64,000 nucleotides of DNA from positions 1 through 64,000 of the forward strand of contig SVFM01000001.1 in assembly GCA_015056865.1 (NCBI GenBank), read 5' to 3'. Shown piece after piece: positions 48,297 to 57,334 of this stretch (positions are counted from its first letter, which is position 1; the number at the start of each line of letters is the position of its first letter). Below the pieces are notes generated by a model that searched no databases, was not told the origin of the DNA, and worked only from the letters and a program-made list of their open reading frames with translations. The position numbers were made by a program, and so were the translations under genes. Origin of the DNA: Lachnospiraceae bacterium (GTDB lineage: Bacteria > Bacillota > Clostridia > Lachnospirales > Lachnospiraceae).

Positions 48297-51281
48297 ATGG
48301 CAAGATCTGAATTTATTATTCCGGTTTCTGATAGTACACAGGCAAAGCAGTTGATCAATACTTTTTTGCAAGGCAAAAAAGCAAAACAGGAAATCTATCA
48401 ACAGGAAGAAATCGTATGGAGAATTGGGAACGGATATTTGAAGGTTGAATATGGAAGTTCAGAAGTAAAGCTGTTTGGGTGGTTGTCCGACGGTATCTCC
48501 GGCAAAGAAGGAGAATTGAATTCGGGTATTTTTTTGTCCATCTTTGGTAAACCGGAAGTGGAAAAAATGATTGAACAAATTCAGGAGCTTCTCAAAAGAG
48601 AATGCAGCGTAAATGTTGATGATCTTTTGAATAAAGCTATGGATTATGAGGAAAAAAAACAATATGATAAGTCCTTTCCACTTTACATAAAGGCAGCAGA
48701 GCTTGGAAATGCCAGAGCCCAAAATCAAGTGGGATTGGCCTATATATATGAGCAGGGAACGAGGAAAGATTATGCAAAGGCAATATACTGGCTGGAAAAA
48801 GCAGCCGCACAGAATATAGATGCTGCGTTCACTAATTTGGGCTTTTGCTACAGTAATGGCTATGGAGTGGTACAGGACAAGTATAAGGCTTTGGAGTATT
48901 ATGAGAAAGCTGCCGCATTGGGCAGTAAAAAAGCCTTGGAAAATATCGGATTCATTAAAGAATATCTAGTACAAGAAGCTATGAATTATGAGGAAAAAAA
49001 GCAATACGATAAGTCATTTCCCCTTTACATAAAAGCGGCAGAGCTGGGAAATGCGCTTGCCCAGAATCAAGCGGGATATGCCTATTTGTATGGGCTGGGA
49101 ACGGGGAAAGATTATACAAAAGCATTATACTGGCTGGAAAAAGCGGCAGCGCAGAATATAGACGCAGCATTTACCAATATAGGTCTTTGCTACAGTAATG
49201 GCTATGGAGTGGTACAGGATAAGTATAAGGCTTTGGAGTATTATGAAAAAGCAGCTGCATTAGGCAGTAAAAAAGCCTTGGAGAATATTGAAATTGTAAA
49301 GAAATACCTGGAACAAAATCCTTCTAAGCCACATGATTCAAAGGTGGTCGATGCACTTTTGAAAGAGGCTGCGGAATATAACAATGCGAAGAACTACGAT
49401 ATGTCTTTTTCTCTTTACTTAAAGGCTGCGGAGTTAGGAAATGCTACTGCGCAAGGTTGTGTGGGATATGCATATTTAGTGGGAGAAGGCACGGGTAAAG
49501 ATTATACAAAGGCACTTTACTGGCTGGAAAAATCACTTGCATTAGGCAATCAAAAAGCTTTGGAGTATATCAAATATGTAAAGCAATATTTAAAAGATCA
49601 TCCTCAAACATCCCCTTCTGCAATGGAGGAATTGGATGGTTTGATTGGGCTTGATACTGTAAAACAGGATGTAAAGGAGATGATTCAGCTCCTTGCATAT
49701 CAGAAAAAGCGAAAAGAATTAAATAAAAAGACATCTCCAGTGTCTATGCACATGGTTTTTGCAGGTAATCCGGGGACAGGAAAGACAACGGTTGCAAGAA
49801 TCATAGCGAAAATATACCACGAACTTGGATTATTGGAAAAAGACGAAATTGTAGAAGTTGACCGTGCTGATCTTGTGGCAGAGTTCATTGGGCAAACCGC
49901 TGCAAAAACCAAGAAAAAGATAGATGAAGCAATGGGCGGTGTACTGTTTATTGATGAAGCCTATACGCTGGTAAAAAAGGGCTCTGAGAAGGATTTTGGT
50001 CAGGAAGCCATTGATACATTGCTGAAAGCTATGGAAGACCACCGAGATAGAATAATGGTTATCGTAGCCGGCTATACGGAGGAAATGCATCAATTTATCA
50101 ACAGCAATCCGGGACTTAAATCACGTTTTAAAAAGGTGCTTCATTTTGAAGACTATAATGCGGAGCAGTTGTGTAAGATCTTTTATAAATTAACACAATC
50201 AGATGAATATGCCGTAGATGATGATGCAAATGAAATATTATCAAGGTATTTTGAAAAAGTATACCGGACCAGAGGCCCAAGGTTTGGCAATGGACGAGAT
50301 GTACGTAATTTCTATCAGGATGTCCTTGCAAAGCATGTTGTAAGAGTTTCAAAAGAGAACGATATAAACAATGACAATATTTCAAAAGAGGATATTGAAG
50401 CAACCATTGACACAAAGAAGCAATCAAAAAACAATGCGATGGATCGATTAAATGAAATGATTGGTCTTGACAATGTAAAAAAACAGGTCAATGAATTAGT
50501 GCGTTTGGCAAAATATCAAAAAATCTGTCAGATGAAACATATAGAGACCTCGCCTATGTCTATGCACATGGTTTTCACGGGCAATCCGGGAACAGGAAAG
50601 ACAACAGTTGCAAGGCTGATTGGTGAAATCTACAATGAACTGGGATTTTTGTCCAAGCCGGATTGCTTGGAAGTAGACCGCAGTATGCTGGTGGGAGAAT
50701 ATATAGGCCAAACAGCCATTAAAACCAAAGAAGTCATCGACAGAGCAATGGGCGGCATTTTGTTTATTGATGAAGCATATATGCTGGCTAATAAAGGCAG
50801 TAAAGATTTTGGTCAGGAAGCTATTGATACATTGTTGAAAGAGATGGAAGACAACAGAGAAGGGCTTGTTGTGATCGTGGCCGGATATACAAAGGAAATG
50901 CAGGCGTTTATCGATACGAATCCTGGATTGAAATCCAGATTTACCAAAACAATTCATTTCGATGATTATCAGGCAGACCAATTGGAACAGATTTTTAATA
51001 ATCTAGCCGCAAAATATGTAATATCTGACGGGGCTCAAAAAGAATTACATAGAATATTTGAGAAGATATATAACAACAAAACGGTGCATTTTGGAAATGG
51101 CAGAGAAGTAAGAAATTTCTATGAAATGGTTGTTTCCAAATTAGCCTATAGAGTCAGTGGGCTTTCAAACTACAGTGATACTGAGTTGACATTAATAACA
51201 GAAGAGGATGTGATAGCAGCCGAGGAAGATTATTTTCGATATGATGATAATAAACCAAAAACTAATATAGGGTTTAAGTAG
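48297..51281 (+). CDS. Sel1-repeat protein with two CbxX/SpoVK-type AAA+ domains
   Basis: 994 residues. Residues 1-110 are a separate domain I do not recognise. From 114 to about 430 lie Sel1-like (TPR-type) repeats; the block at 114-226 is almost duplicated at 228-340. Two AAA+ modules follow: Walker A FAGNPGTGKTTVARI near 490 with Walker B GGVLFIDEAY near 547, and FTGNPGTGKTTVARL near 761 with GGILFIDEAY near 819. Both have the GLDxVKxxV helix, an N-linker arginine-rich region and FGNGR(D/E)VRNFY. This is the CbxX/CfqX/SpoVK family; tandem AAA modules of this type occur in chaperone-like or secretion ATPases. Role unknown. GGAGG precedes the ATG. Confidence 0.85.
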   Translation: MARSEFIIPVSDSTQAKQLINTFLQGKKAKQEIYQQEEIVWRIGNGYLKVEYGSSEVKLFGWLSDGISGKEGELNSGIFLSIFGKPEVEKMIEQIQELLKRECSVNVDDLLNKAMDYEEKKQYDKSFPLYIKAAELGNARAQNQVGLAYIYEQGTRKDYAKAIYWLEKAAAQNIDAAFTNLGFCYSNGYGVVQDKYKALEYYEKAAALGSKKALENIGFIKEYLVQEAMNYEEKKQYDKSFPLYIKAAELGNALAQNQAGYAYLYGLGTGKDYTKALYWLEKAAAQNIDAAFTNIGLCYSNGYGVVQDKYKALEYYEKAAALGSKKALENIEIVKKYLEQNPSKPHDSKVVDALLKEAAEYNNAKNYDMSFSLYLKAAELGNATAQGCVGYAYLVGEGTGKDYTKALYWLEKSLALGNQKALEYIKYVKQYLKDHPQTSPSAMEELDGLIGLDTVKQDVKEMIQLLAYQKKRKELNKKTSPVSMHMVFAGNPGTGKTTVARIIAKIYHELGLLEKDEIVEVDRADLVAEFIGQTAAKTKKKIDEAMGGVLFIDEAYTLVKKGSEKDFGQEAIDTLLKAMEDHRDRIMVIVAGYTEEMHQFINSNPGLKSRFKKVLHFEDYNAEQLCKIFYKLTQSDEYAVDDDANEILSRYFEKVYRTRGPRFGNGRDVRNFYQDVLAKHVVRVSKENDINNDNISKEDIEATIDTKKQSKNNAMDRLNEMIGLDNVKKQVNELVRLAKYQKICQMKHIETSPMSMHMVFTGNPGTGKTTVARLIGEIYNELGFLSKPDCLEVDRSMLVGEYIGQTAIKTKEVIDRAMGGILFIDEAYMLANKGSKDFGQEAIDTLLKEMEDNREGLVVIVAGYTKEMQAFIDTNPGLKSRFTKTIHFDDYQADQLEQIFNNLAAKYVISDGAQKELHRIFEKIYNNKTVHFGNGREVRNFYEMVVSKLAYRVSGLSNYSDTELTLITEEDVIAAEEDYFRYDDNKPKTNIGFK
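48636..49319 (+). repeat. Tandem duplication of about 342 bp encoding Sel1 units
   Basis: 48636-48977 and 48978-49319 encode almost the same 114 residues and are highly similar at DNA level, indicating a recent in-frame duplication inside the ATPase gene. Confidence 0.8.
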
Positions 51282-51287
51282 GAAGAA

Positions 51288-51591
51288 ATGAAAAATGTGA
51301 TACACATATACGGAGCATCCGGTTCGGGAATTTCAACCTTAGGCAGATGAATTGATTCCTCTATTTACATTAGTGATCAGGCTGGTTACGCCGACCGAAA
51401 TAAGAATCGAAAGGCTAAGGGCAAGAGAAAAGCAGAAATTTGGAGATCGAATATTACCTGATAGTGATATGTATTTGAATGGGCGAGAAAACATGATATC
51501 GGCAGCGCGGATATGATGAAGCAAGGCAAAGCATGACGAATGGCAGAAGTTGTTGTTATGCATCAGAAGGGAGGATCTTTTCAAGAGTGTA
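51288..51591 (+). pseudogene. Broken P-loop kinase-like gene
   Basis: It starts MKNVIHIYGASGSGISTLGR, a Walker A of the adenylate/shikimate-kinase-like AAA families, then hits a stop. A second frame from 51346 to 51516 reads DELIPLFTLVIRLVTPTEIRIERLR...KFGDRI, and a third starting near 51533 reads HDEWQKLLLC, in the order of the parental family. About 55 residues between the P-loop and DELIP are missing, and there are at least two frame changes. The last fragment runs into the leader of the epimerase gene. Confidence 0.65.
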
Positions 51592-52482
51592 ATGAATATT
51601 TTAGTCATTGGTGGAACAAGATATTTTGGAATACATATGGTTAATGAACTTTTAGCAGCAGGACATGATGTTACGATTGCAACGCGCGGAAAAGCATCAG
51701 ATTCCTTTGGCGATAAGGTTAAAAGAATATTTATGGAAAGAACTAAGGAAGACAGTGTCCGGGAAGCACTAAGTGATACGCATTACGATGTAGTAATTGA
51801 TAAAATTGCATATTGTTCGAATGATATTAAGTATGTAATGGATGTTGTGGATTGTGATAAGTATATTTATATGTCAAGTACATCTGTGTATGATCCAAAA
51901 CATATCAATACTGTTGAGGAGAACTTTGATGGAATTGAAAATGAACTTATATGGTGTGACAGAAAAGCATTTCCTTATGAACAGATAAAGCGTCAGGCAG
52001 AGTATGCATTGTGGCAGCAATATTCGGAAAAGAATTGGATTGCTGTCAGATATCCATTTGTCATTGGAAGGGATGATTATACAAAAAGATTATTGTTCTA
52101 TGTAGAACATACTATGAAGTCGATTCCGATGAATATTGATGATGTTGATTATCAAATGAGTTATATTCGTTCCGACCAAGCAGGAGAATTCCTTGCATTT
52201 TTAGTGGACAAGGATGTTAGGGGGGCAATTAATGGTGCTTCAGACGGAACAATCTCTTTAAAAGAAATGATTGAATATGTTGAAAAGAAGACGGGAACAA
52301 AGGCTGTCATAGATCCACGAGGTGAGGATGCACCTTATAATGGGGAGCCTGAATATAGTATTTGTACAGATAAAGCGAAATCTTTAGGATATCAATTTAC
52401 AGAATTGAAGGATTGGATATATGAACTTTTGGACTATTATATTCAGGTGGTTGAAGACATGGATAAGGTTAATGATAAGTGA
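51592..52482 (+). CDS. NAD-dependent epimerase/dehydratase family protein (SDR)
   Basis: 296 residues. An N-terminal Rossmann GGTRYFG (GxxxxxG form) and an IYMSSTSVYDP active-site Ser with a later Tyr (FPYEQIKRQAE, Y-x3-K) are seen. It would act on a nucleotide sugar or related metabolite. Its best homologues lack a firm function. The ATG at 51592 has only a weak site; an upstream in-frame extension is the tail of the broken kinase gene, and a hybrid leader from it cannot be excluded. Confidence 0.75.
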   Translation: MNILVIGGTRYFGIHMVNELLAAGHDVTIATRGKASDSFGDKVKRIFMERTKEDSVREALSDTHYDVVIDKIAYCSNDIKYVMDVVDCDKYIYMSSTSVYDPKHINTVEENFDGIENELIWCDRKAFPYEQIKRQAEYALWQQYSEKNWIAVRYPFVIGRDDYTKRLLFYVEHTMKSIPMNIDDVDYQMSYIRSDQAGEFLAFLVDKDVRGAINGASDGTISLKEMIEYVEKKTGTKAVIDPRGEDAPYNGEPEYSICTDKAKSLGYQFTELKDWIYELLDYYIQVVEDMDKVNDK

Positions 52483-52546
52483 TGTCATGACAATTTTAGG
52501 TTGCGAAAAAATTTGGTCGGAATAGGAAGTGTTTTAGAAATGAACT

Positions 52547-52579
52547 AAGGTCGCAAGGGCATGCCCTACGACCTTTTGT
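52547..52579. terminator. Terminator between converging epimerase and DHHW genes
   Basis: AAGGTCG pairs with CGACCTT, with an inner AGGGC/GCCCT, then TTGTT on the plus strand and AGTTCATTTC on the other. Confidence 0.75.
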
Positions 52580-52599
52580 TAATTCCAATAAAAATCCCC

Positions 52600-53724
52600 T
52601 TACTTAAATGAATTGCTGTTCAGTATCAATGCACTGTACAGGAACAGTACATCGGCATCTTCAAAATCAACCATCTTCATCTGTTCGTACAGGGACAGGG
52701 CACTGGCACTGATGTAACGGATATCCACCAGGTACACGGTATCGTAAGCTTCCGCCAGCAGAGGGGTCAGGCTGGAGCCGTAGGAATCACGGAAAACAAC
52801 CAAAGTCTTGCCCGACTGAGAGGCCGGATTGTCGATGCGAAGTAAGGATTTGGTGCCTGACAGGAATACGTCGTAGCCGTCGCTGCCGTCAAATTTGTCC
52901 AGTGCGTAGATGGGGCCGGTCTTTTGGGTCTCGTAATCATAGACGGTGCAGCCATCCAGCACGTGGTTGGTCAGGTAGACCAGCGTATCGGGTGCCGGCT
53001 TTAGGGCACTTTGACCGTAGTACACGCCCTGAAAGCCTTCCAAGCGGTTTTCTGTGTACTGGCCTGAGAGAAGGTGGTCAATTCCCATATCAGCAGCCAG
53101 TTTATCTACCACCCCCAGAATCTTATTCTGACTCCAATGGGTGTCGGTGAAGTAGTAGTCCTTCAGTTCCAGGGAGTCGTAAAGATTGATATATTGCATG
53201 TTGGGGAGGGCGGCTGTGACCTTATCTGTCAATCCGCTGTAATCAGGGCCGGGATAGCCATAGTCCTGAGCCAGGAAGTAATTTTTGTCGGGGATCAGGG
53301 CCAGATAGTGATTGCCCCCGTTGTCTTTTACAAATTGTTCGTAGAAGAGCTGCAGGCGCCCAAGGGAATAGTTTACGTTTTTATCCACGAAATCCTGCTC
53401 GATCTTCACGATATATCCGTCTTGTACTGCCAGGCCGTTGTTTTCCTTAAGACCAAGTACATTCAACTGAAAGTTCGCCTTGATGCCCCGGAAAAACTCA
53501 CGGAAGGGGAACTGGTCCACACTGTAGTCCTCAAACTCCTCAATCAGGCTTTTGTCCAGTACGCCGCTCCAGGAAATATCTTCGGGAAACTGAGCTAAGG
53601 GACGACGCTCTGCTTGGGAGGTTTCCACGGGAGCGAAATAGCGGAATATGCACATGGCTACGAAGAAGGCCATGAATGCCACGAAAACAGAGGTCACAAC
53701 AATATTTTTGGTTCTGTCATTCAT
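52600..53724 (-). CDS. DHHW/AlgJ-like SGNH hydrolase, O-acylation partner
   Basis: 374 residues, one N-terminal membrane helix and an extracellular SGNH-type domain. YYFTDTHWSQ holds the DxHW-type His and Asp, and FRDSYGSSL the serine. The DHHW family, like AlgJ/AlgX, works with MBOAT proteins to O-acetylate surface glycans. The gene lies 18 bp downstream of the MBOAT gene in the same direction. The particular glycan is unknown. Confidence 0.85.
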   Translation of the reverse strand: MNDRTKNIVVTSVFVAFMAFFVAMCIFRYFAPVETSQAERRPLAQFPEDISWSGVLDKSLIEEFEDYSVDQFPFREFFRGIKANFQLNVLGLKENNGLAVQDGYIVKIEQDFVDKNVNYSLGRLQLFYEQFVKDNGGNHYLALIPDKNYFLAQDYGYPGPDYSGLTDKVTAALPNMQYINLYDSLELKDYYFTDTHWSQNKILGVVDKLAADMGIDHLLSGQYTENRLEGFQGVYYGQSALKPAPDTLVYLTNHVLDGCTVYDYETQKTGPIYALDKFDGSDGYDVFLSGTKSLLRIDNPASQSGKTLVVFRDSYGSSLTPLLAEAYDTVYLVDIRYISASALSLYEQMKMVDFEDADVLFLYSALILNSNSFK

Positions 53725-53742
53725 AGAATATCCTACCTCCCA

Positions 53743-55173
53743 TCAAAATCTGAAATACAGGAACGGACTGAAGGAGCCGTCCACAAAGTAAGCAGTAACA
53801 ATAAGGAGCATAACCACCACAAAGATGGGCTCCAATGTATTAATGATAAGCTCGCCGGTGCGGGTCTTTTTGATCTTAAGTACGAAGGTCTTGATCAGAG
53901 GGGTGGCCCCTATTATAGCCCCAATCAGAACAAAGGCGTAGCTGCTCAGATAGTAGCCGGTCTCGCCGGACCACAGGGGCAGGTTTCCGACACCAAACAT
54001 GGAGCCGATATCCCGGAGCGCGCCACCGATACCGTCAGCGCTGAACAGAACAAAGCTGATGAGAATGAGTACCACCACGTAAATATGAGAAAATGCCCGG
54101 GGGACACTTGAAAAAAGCTTGTTCAGGAAGAATTTCTCCAGCACTAGGAACAAAGCGAAGAACAGTCCCCAGAAGATAAAGGTCCAGTCAGCACCATGCC
54201 AAAAGCCGGTAAGGAACCAGACGACCAAAATGTTGAACAGCCAGTGCCATTTGGAAACACGATTGCCACCCAGGGGAATATAGACATAATCCCGAAACCA
54301 GGTTCCAAGGGACATATGCCACCTTCTCCAGAACTCGGCAATGCTTTTGGAGATAAATGGATAGTTGAAGTTCTCCAGGAAGCGGAAACCGAAAATACGG
54401 CCAATTCCTATGGCCATATCCGAATAACCCGAAAAGTCAAAGTAAAGTTGGAGTGACAGGGCAATAGCCAGAATCCAATACATTCCCACAGACTGTTCAT
54501 TGGAGGCTCGCAGCATATTGCTCAGTCCACCCAAGGTGTCTGCAATGAGTACCTTTTTGGACAGACCGATGACAAAACGGGTGACACCGCAACCGAAATT
54601 CTCAAAGCTGTGTGTCCGCTGGGTCAGATCCTCCTCCACGGTGGAATAGCGTACAATGGGCCCCGCAATGAGCTGAGGAAACAGAGCAACGTAGGTTGCC
54701 AGTCGGATAAAACTCTTTTGCACCTTCACCTTATCACGGTAAACATCGATAGTGTAACTGAGTATCTGGAAGGTATAGAAGCTGATACCAATGGGCAGGG
54801 CCAGCTCCAAGAGGGGAATGCTACCGTTAAACAAAGTATTGATATTGCGGATAAAAAAATCCGAATACTTAAAAAAGCCCAAGGATCCCAGACTGACAAT
54901 CACACTGGACCAAAGGGAGACCTTGGACCAGACCGTGCCCCGGAATCTGTCAATGAGCAGCCCCATGATGTAGTTAAACAGAATGGTCCCCACCATCAAC
55001 AGAGTGTAGATCGGCTCCCCGTAAAAGTAGAAGAGCAGACTGGCAATCAGCAGGATGAAGTTCTTAGCCTCAAAATGTACGTTGAACACTTTGCATTTAA
55101 AAGGGACAACGAAATAAAGAAGCAGGACCATTGCAAAGAAGTAATACAGGAAAGGAATACTGGAGAATAGCAT
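53743..55173 (-). CDS. MBOAT-family O-acyltransferase (AlgI/PatA-like)
   Basis: 476 residues, about 12 membrane helices. The characteristic AEFWRRWHMSLGTWFRDYVYIPLGGNR and the catalytic His in LTGFWHGADW are complete. It carries acyl groups through the membrane for O-acetylation of an exopolysaccharide, wall polymer or teichoic acid. Together with the DHHW gene it forms an O-acylation cassette. It lies beyond the terminator of the lipoprotein gene, so read-through or a separate promoter is needed. Confidence 0.93.
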   Translation of the reverse strand: MLFSSIPFLYYFFAMVLLLYFVVPFKCKVFNVHFEAKNFILLIASLLFYFYGEPIYTLLMVGTILFNYIMGLLIDRFRGTVWSKVSLWSSVIVSLGSLGFFKYSDFFIRNINTLFNGSIPLLELALPIGISFYTFQILSYTIDVYRDKVKVQKSFIRLATYVALFPQLIAGPIVRYSTVEEDLTQRTHSFENFGCGVTRFVIGLSKKVLIADTLGGLSNMLRASNEQSVGMYWILAIALSLQLYFDFSGYSDMAIGIGRIFGFRFLENFNYPFISKSIAEFWRRWHMSLGTWFRDYVYIPLGGNRVSKWHWLFNILVVWFLTGFWHGADWTFIFWGLFFALFLVLEKFFLNKLFSSVPRAFSHIYVVVLILISFVLFSADGIGGALRDIGSMFGVGNLPLWSGETGYYLSSYAFVLIGAIIGATPLIKTFVLKIKKTRTGELIINTLEPIFVVVMLLIVTAYFVDGSFSPFLYFRF

Positions 55174-55200
55174 AGCAGCCTCCCAAATTGGTATTTTTTA

Positions 55201-55233
55201 TAAAAACGGACCGAGAATCATTTCCCGGTCCGT
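55201..55233 (-). terminator. Terminator of the lipoprotein gene
   Basis: ACGGACCG and CGGTCCGT form an 8-bp stem read on the minus strand and followed by a T-run, 20-50 bp past the stop codon. Confidence 0.8.
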
Positions 55234-55256
55234 TCTGTTGACAGATAGTATTCGGA

Positions 55257-55919
55257 TTATTCTGCGGAGCCGGTAATGGACTCGATGAAGGTGTTGTAGA
55301 AACCGTCCTTCTGCTCAGCGGTGAAGCCCTCAGGATTCTCCTTGTCAGCAACGACCATCATGGAAAAGTAAACCAGATCGCCGTAGCTTTCACAAACAGT
55401 GGTGTTTGCCATGGTGCAGATGTTCCAACGGGGATCGCAGGTTTCGGTCAGAGTCTTTTTGAAGTCCTCTACGTCAGTGTCCTCGTCCACACGGAAGATA
55501 TAACCGATGAAAGCCTGTCCCATCATCATGGGCTGGTAGCAGTATGCTTCGGAGAAACCGGTGGGAGCTTCAGTAAAGCCCTGGAGCCACAGCTCATCGC
55601 CGGCAGACAGGTCAACGGGACCAACGTAAAGAACTTGTGTAAGATACTCCTCATAGGGAATCTGATCTTCCTCAGACAGCTCTGCCATGTACTGGTCGTA
55701 AGTGTCTTTCATGCCGGTGTACTCAGCGTATTTGTTGATAAGAGCTGTAGCGATCTTCTCTACGGAAGCAGCAGCAGCCAGATCTTTTTCGCTGGGAACA
55801 GATTCGCTTGTACCGGGTTCGCTTGTAGCGGGGGTATCGTTGTTGTCTGCGTTACCACAAGCAACAAGGGAAACACAGAGTACAAGGGTTGCAAGCATAA
55901 GAGCAAGGATTTTTTTCAT
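55257..55919 (-). CDS. Lipoprotein of unknown function in the ECF regulon
   Basis: 220 residues with lipobox VACG (Cys near 20), a Thr/Ser/Glu-rich linker and a domain I do not recognise (about 50-215; QYMAELSEEDQIPYEEYLTQVLYVG, PMMMGQAFIGYIFRVDEDTDVEDFKK). It may sense or modify the envelope. The upstream region has a bipartite motif that is also found before the sigma-factor gene, with the same spacing, so control by that sigma is likely. Confidence 0.7.
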   Translation of the reverse strand: MKKILALMLATLVLCVSLVACGNADNNDTPATSEPGTSESVPSEKDLAAAASVEKIATALINKYAEYTGMKDTYDQYMAELSEEDQIPYEEYLTQVLYVGPVDLSAGDELWLQGFTEAPTGFSEAYCYQPMMMGQAFIGYIFRVDEDTDVEDFKKTLTETCDPRWNICTMANTTVCESYGDLVYFSMMVVADKENPEGFTAEQKDGFYNTFIESITGSAE

Positions 55920-55960
55920 AATTGTTTTCTCACTTTCTTTTTGTATGATTTTGTTTGGGT

Positions 55961-56038
55961 CACGGTTTTCCGCCGCAATTCCTGCGGTGGAACTTGACTC
56001 CTCTGCTTATAATACAAAGCGGCGGGGAAAAGGTGACC
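55961..56038. repeat. Imperfect inverted repeat around the lipoprotein promoter
   Basis: GGTCACGGTTTTCCGCCGC (starting at about 55961) and its approximate reverse complement near 56019-56038 enclose the promoter and a smaller CCGCCGC/GCGGTGG stem. It could form a hairpin in the leader mRNA or bind a regulator. Confidence 0.4.
56007..56038 (-). promoter_or_regulatory. ECF-type promoter of the lipoprotein gene
   Basis: On the minus strand GGTCACCTTTT (56038-56028), 11 bp, TGTATTATAA (56016-56007). The same two blocks with the same 11-bp spacing precede the sigma gene at 57334-57303. Confidence 0.65.
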
Positions 56039-56069
56039 GTGTTATAAAAGTTTTTTAATAATTTTTGTT

Positions 56070-56681
56070 TTACAGGGCAGGATAAAAATCGTAAATATTC
56101 CATCCGCCGTTCTCTGTGGGGATCAAGCGGAACAACAGGTTGGATGCCTGAGGGTTCACCAGCAGATTGAGACTCTCGGTGTCATAGAGCAGGACGGTGG
56201 CGGTCAGATCGGTGCTGATGTCTTTGCGGGAGAGGTGGTCACTTCTTTCCTCAATATTGCTGACCGAAATTTGAACCTGGGCAGAGGCGATGGCATTCCT
56301 GTCCTCTTTCCCAGTGAGTTCGGTAAAGTGAAGTGCCTTTACCTGTCCACGTATGGTGAGCCATTCAGTGGCGGGGATGGTGTCATGTGAGGCCATCCTC
56401 ACGCCATAGTTGCTGACAGGGTCAGTACTTAGAGTGCGGGCGGAATCAACCTTGCTCGGGGGCGCCGCAGTATAGCCCATGAAGAATACCAGAGCAAAGG
56501 CACAGACAGCTCCCGCCAGGCGCAGCCCCTTGTTGTAGGGGACGGAGAAGATTATGCTTCGCCGCGAACTTCTTTGTTCCCTATGCATCCTCTGATCGCG
56601 AACCTTGGCCAGGGTGGATTGAATCAATTCCTCACGGGGCTGTATTTTGCCCAGCGAGATCTTCAGTTCTTCTTGTTTCAT
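56070..56681 (-). CDS. Putative anti-sigma factor, single-pass membrane protein
   Basis: 203 residues. A cytoplasmic N-terminus with KIQPREELIQSTLAKV, one membrane helix (about 53-70, GLRLAGAVCAFALVFFMGYTA) and an extracellular beta-rich domain follow. Placement 42 bp after an ECF sigma gene is that of an anti-sigma factor, and the N-terminal helix pair resembles sigma-binding domains. No zinc-binding HxxxCxxC motif is present. The assignment rests mostly on context. Confidence 0.72.
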   Translation of the reverse strand: MKQEELKISLGKIQPREELIQSTLAKVRDQRMHREQRSSRRSIIFSVPYNKGLRLAGAVCAFALVFFMGYTAAPPSKVDSARTLSTDPVSNYGVRMASHDTIPATEWLTIRGQVKALHFTELTGKEDRNAIASAQVQISVSNIEERSDHLSRKDISTDLTATVLLYDTESLNLLVNPQASNLLFRLIPTENGGWNIYDFYPAL

Positions 56682-56723
56682 AGAATAAAGATTGTCCTTT
56701 CTTGCGGGTTTTCTCCCCGCGCC

Positions 56724-57287
56724 TTATACAGCGTCGCTGTCTGCAAGTTCCAGCTTCAACTTTTGCCGCGCCCGCGACAGTCGCTTTTTGATATTTGTCT
56801 CTGAAGTTTGCAGAGCCTGTGAGATTTCACGAATGGACATATCTTCATAATAGTATAGCAAAACCACTTCCCTCATATTCTGTGGCAATTTCAATACCTG
56901 TGCATAGACATCAGGTTCGTCTCCAAGGTCGTATGTGTCAAAACTTTCATCCGGGATCTGGGAGGCTATAGCGTCATCCAGAAGGACAATGTTTTTTCTC
57001 CAGGGAGCAGTGAAGTGGGAATTGCAGCAGTTGACGGTCACCTTGATAAGCCATGCCTTTCGGTGTTCCTCGCTGGCAAATGGCTTTTCATTCAGGCAGA
57101 GTTTCATAAAGACCTCCTGAAAGATGTCTTCTGCATCATATGAAGATTGTGTTTTGGTCAATGCAATGCGATAGACCATGGGAGAGTAGTAGCGCACCAC
57201 CTCGTCGGTTGCTTCCAGCGGAAGAACAGGGGTTGTCCTATCCGTGGTGGAGGACTCATTCTCAAATAATGGGTTATGATGTTCCAT
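56724..57287 (-). CDS. ECF-family RNA polymerase sigma factor
   Basis: 187 residues. Region 2 contains YYSPMVYRIALTKTQSSYDAEDIFQEVFMKLC, and region 4 the helix-turn-helix YYYEDMSIREISQALQTSETNIKKRLSRARQKL. Region 1.1 and 3 are absent, as in group 4 sigmas. The start at 57287 has GAAGGAAC at 8 bp. A first ATG at 57302 directly abuts the -10 block of the promoter-like motif, so the transcript would begin at or after it. Autoregulation is suggested by that motif. Confidence 0.88.
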   Translation of the reverse strand: MEHHNPLFENESSTTDRTTPVLPLEATDEVVRYYSPMVYRIALTKTQSSYDAEDIFQEVFMKLCLNEKPFASEEHRKAWLIKVTVNCCNSHFTAPWRKNIVLLDDAIASQIPDESFDTYDLGDEPDVYAQVLKLPQNMREVVLLYYYEDMSIREISQALQTSETNIKKRLSRARQKLKLELADSDAV

Positions 57288-57302
57288 TTCGTGTTCCTTC
57301 AT

Positions 57303-57334
57303 TTATAATACAGTTATTTTTAAAAAAGGTGACC
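57303..57334 (-). promoter_or_regulatory. ECF-type promoter of the sigma-factor gene
   Basis: GGTCACCTTTT (57334-57324), 11 bp, TGTATTATAA (57312-57303) on the minus strand; identical blocks and spacing are found at 56038-56007. Confidence 0.65.
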
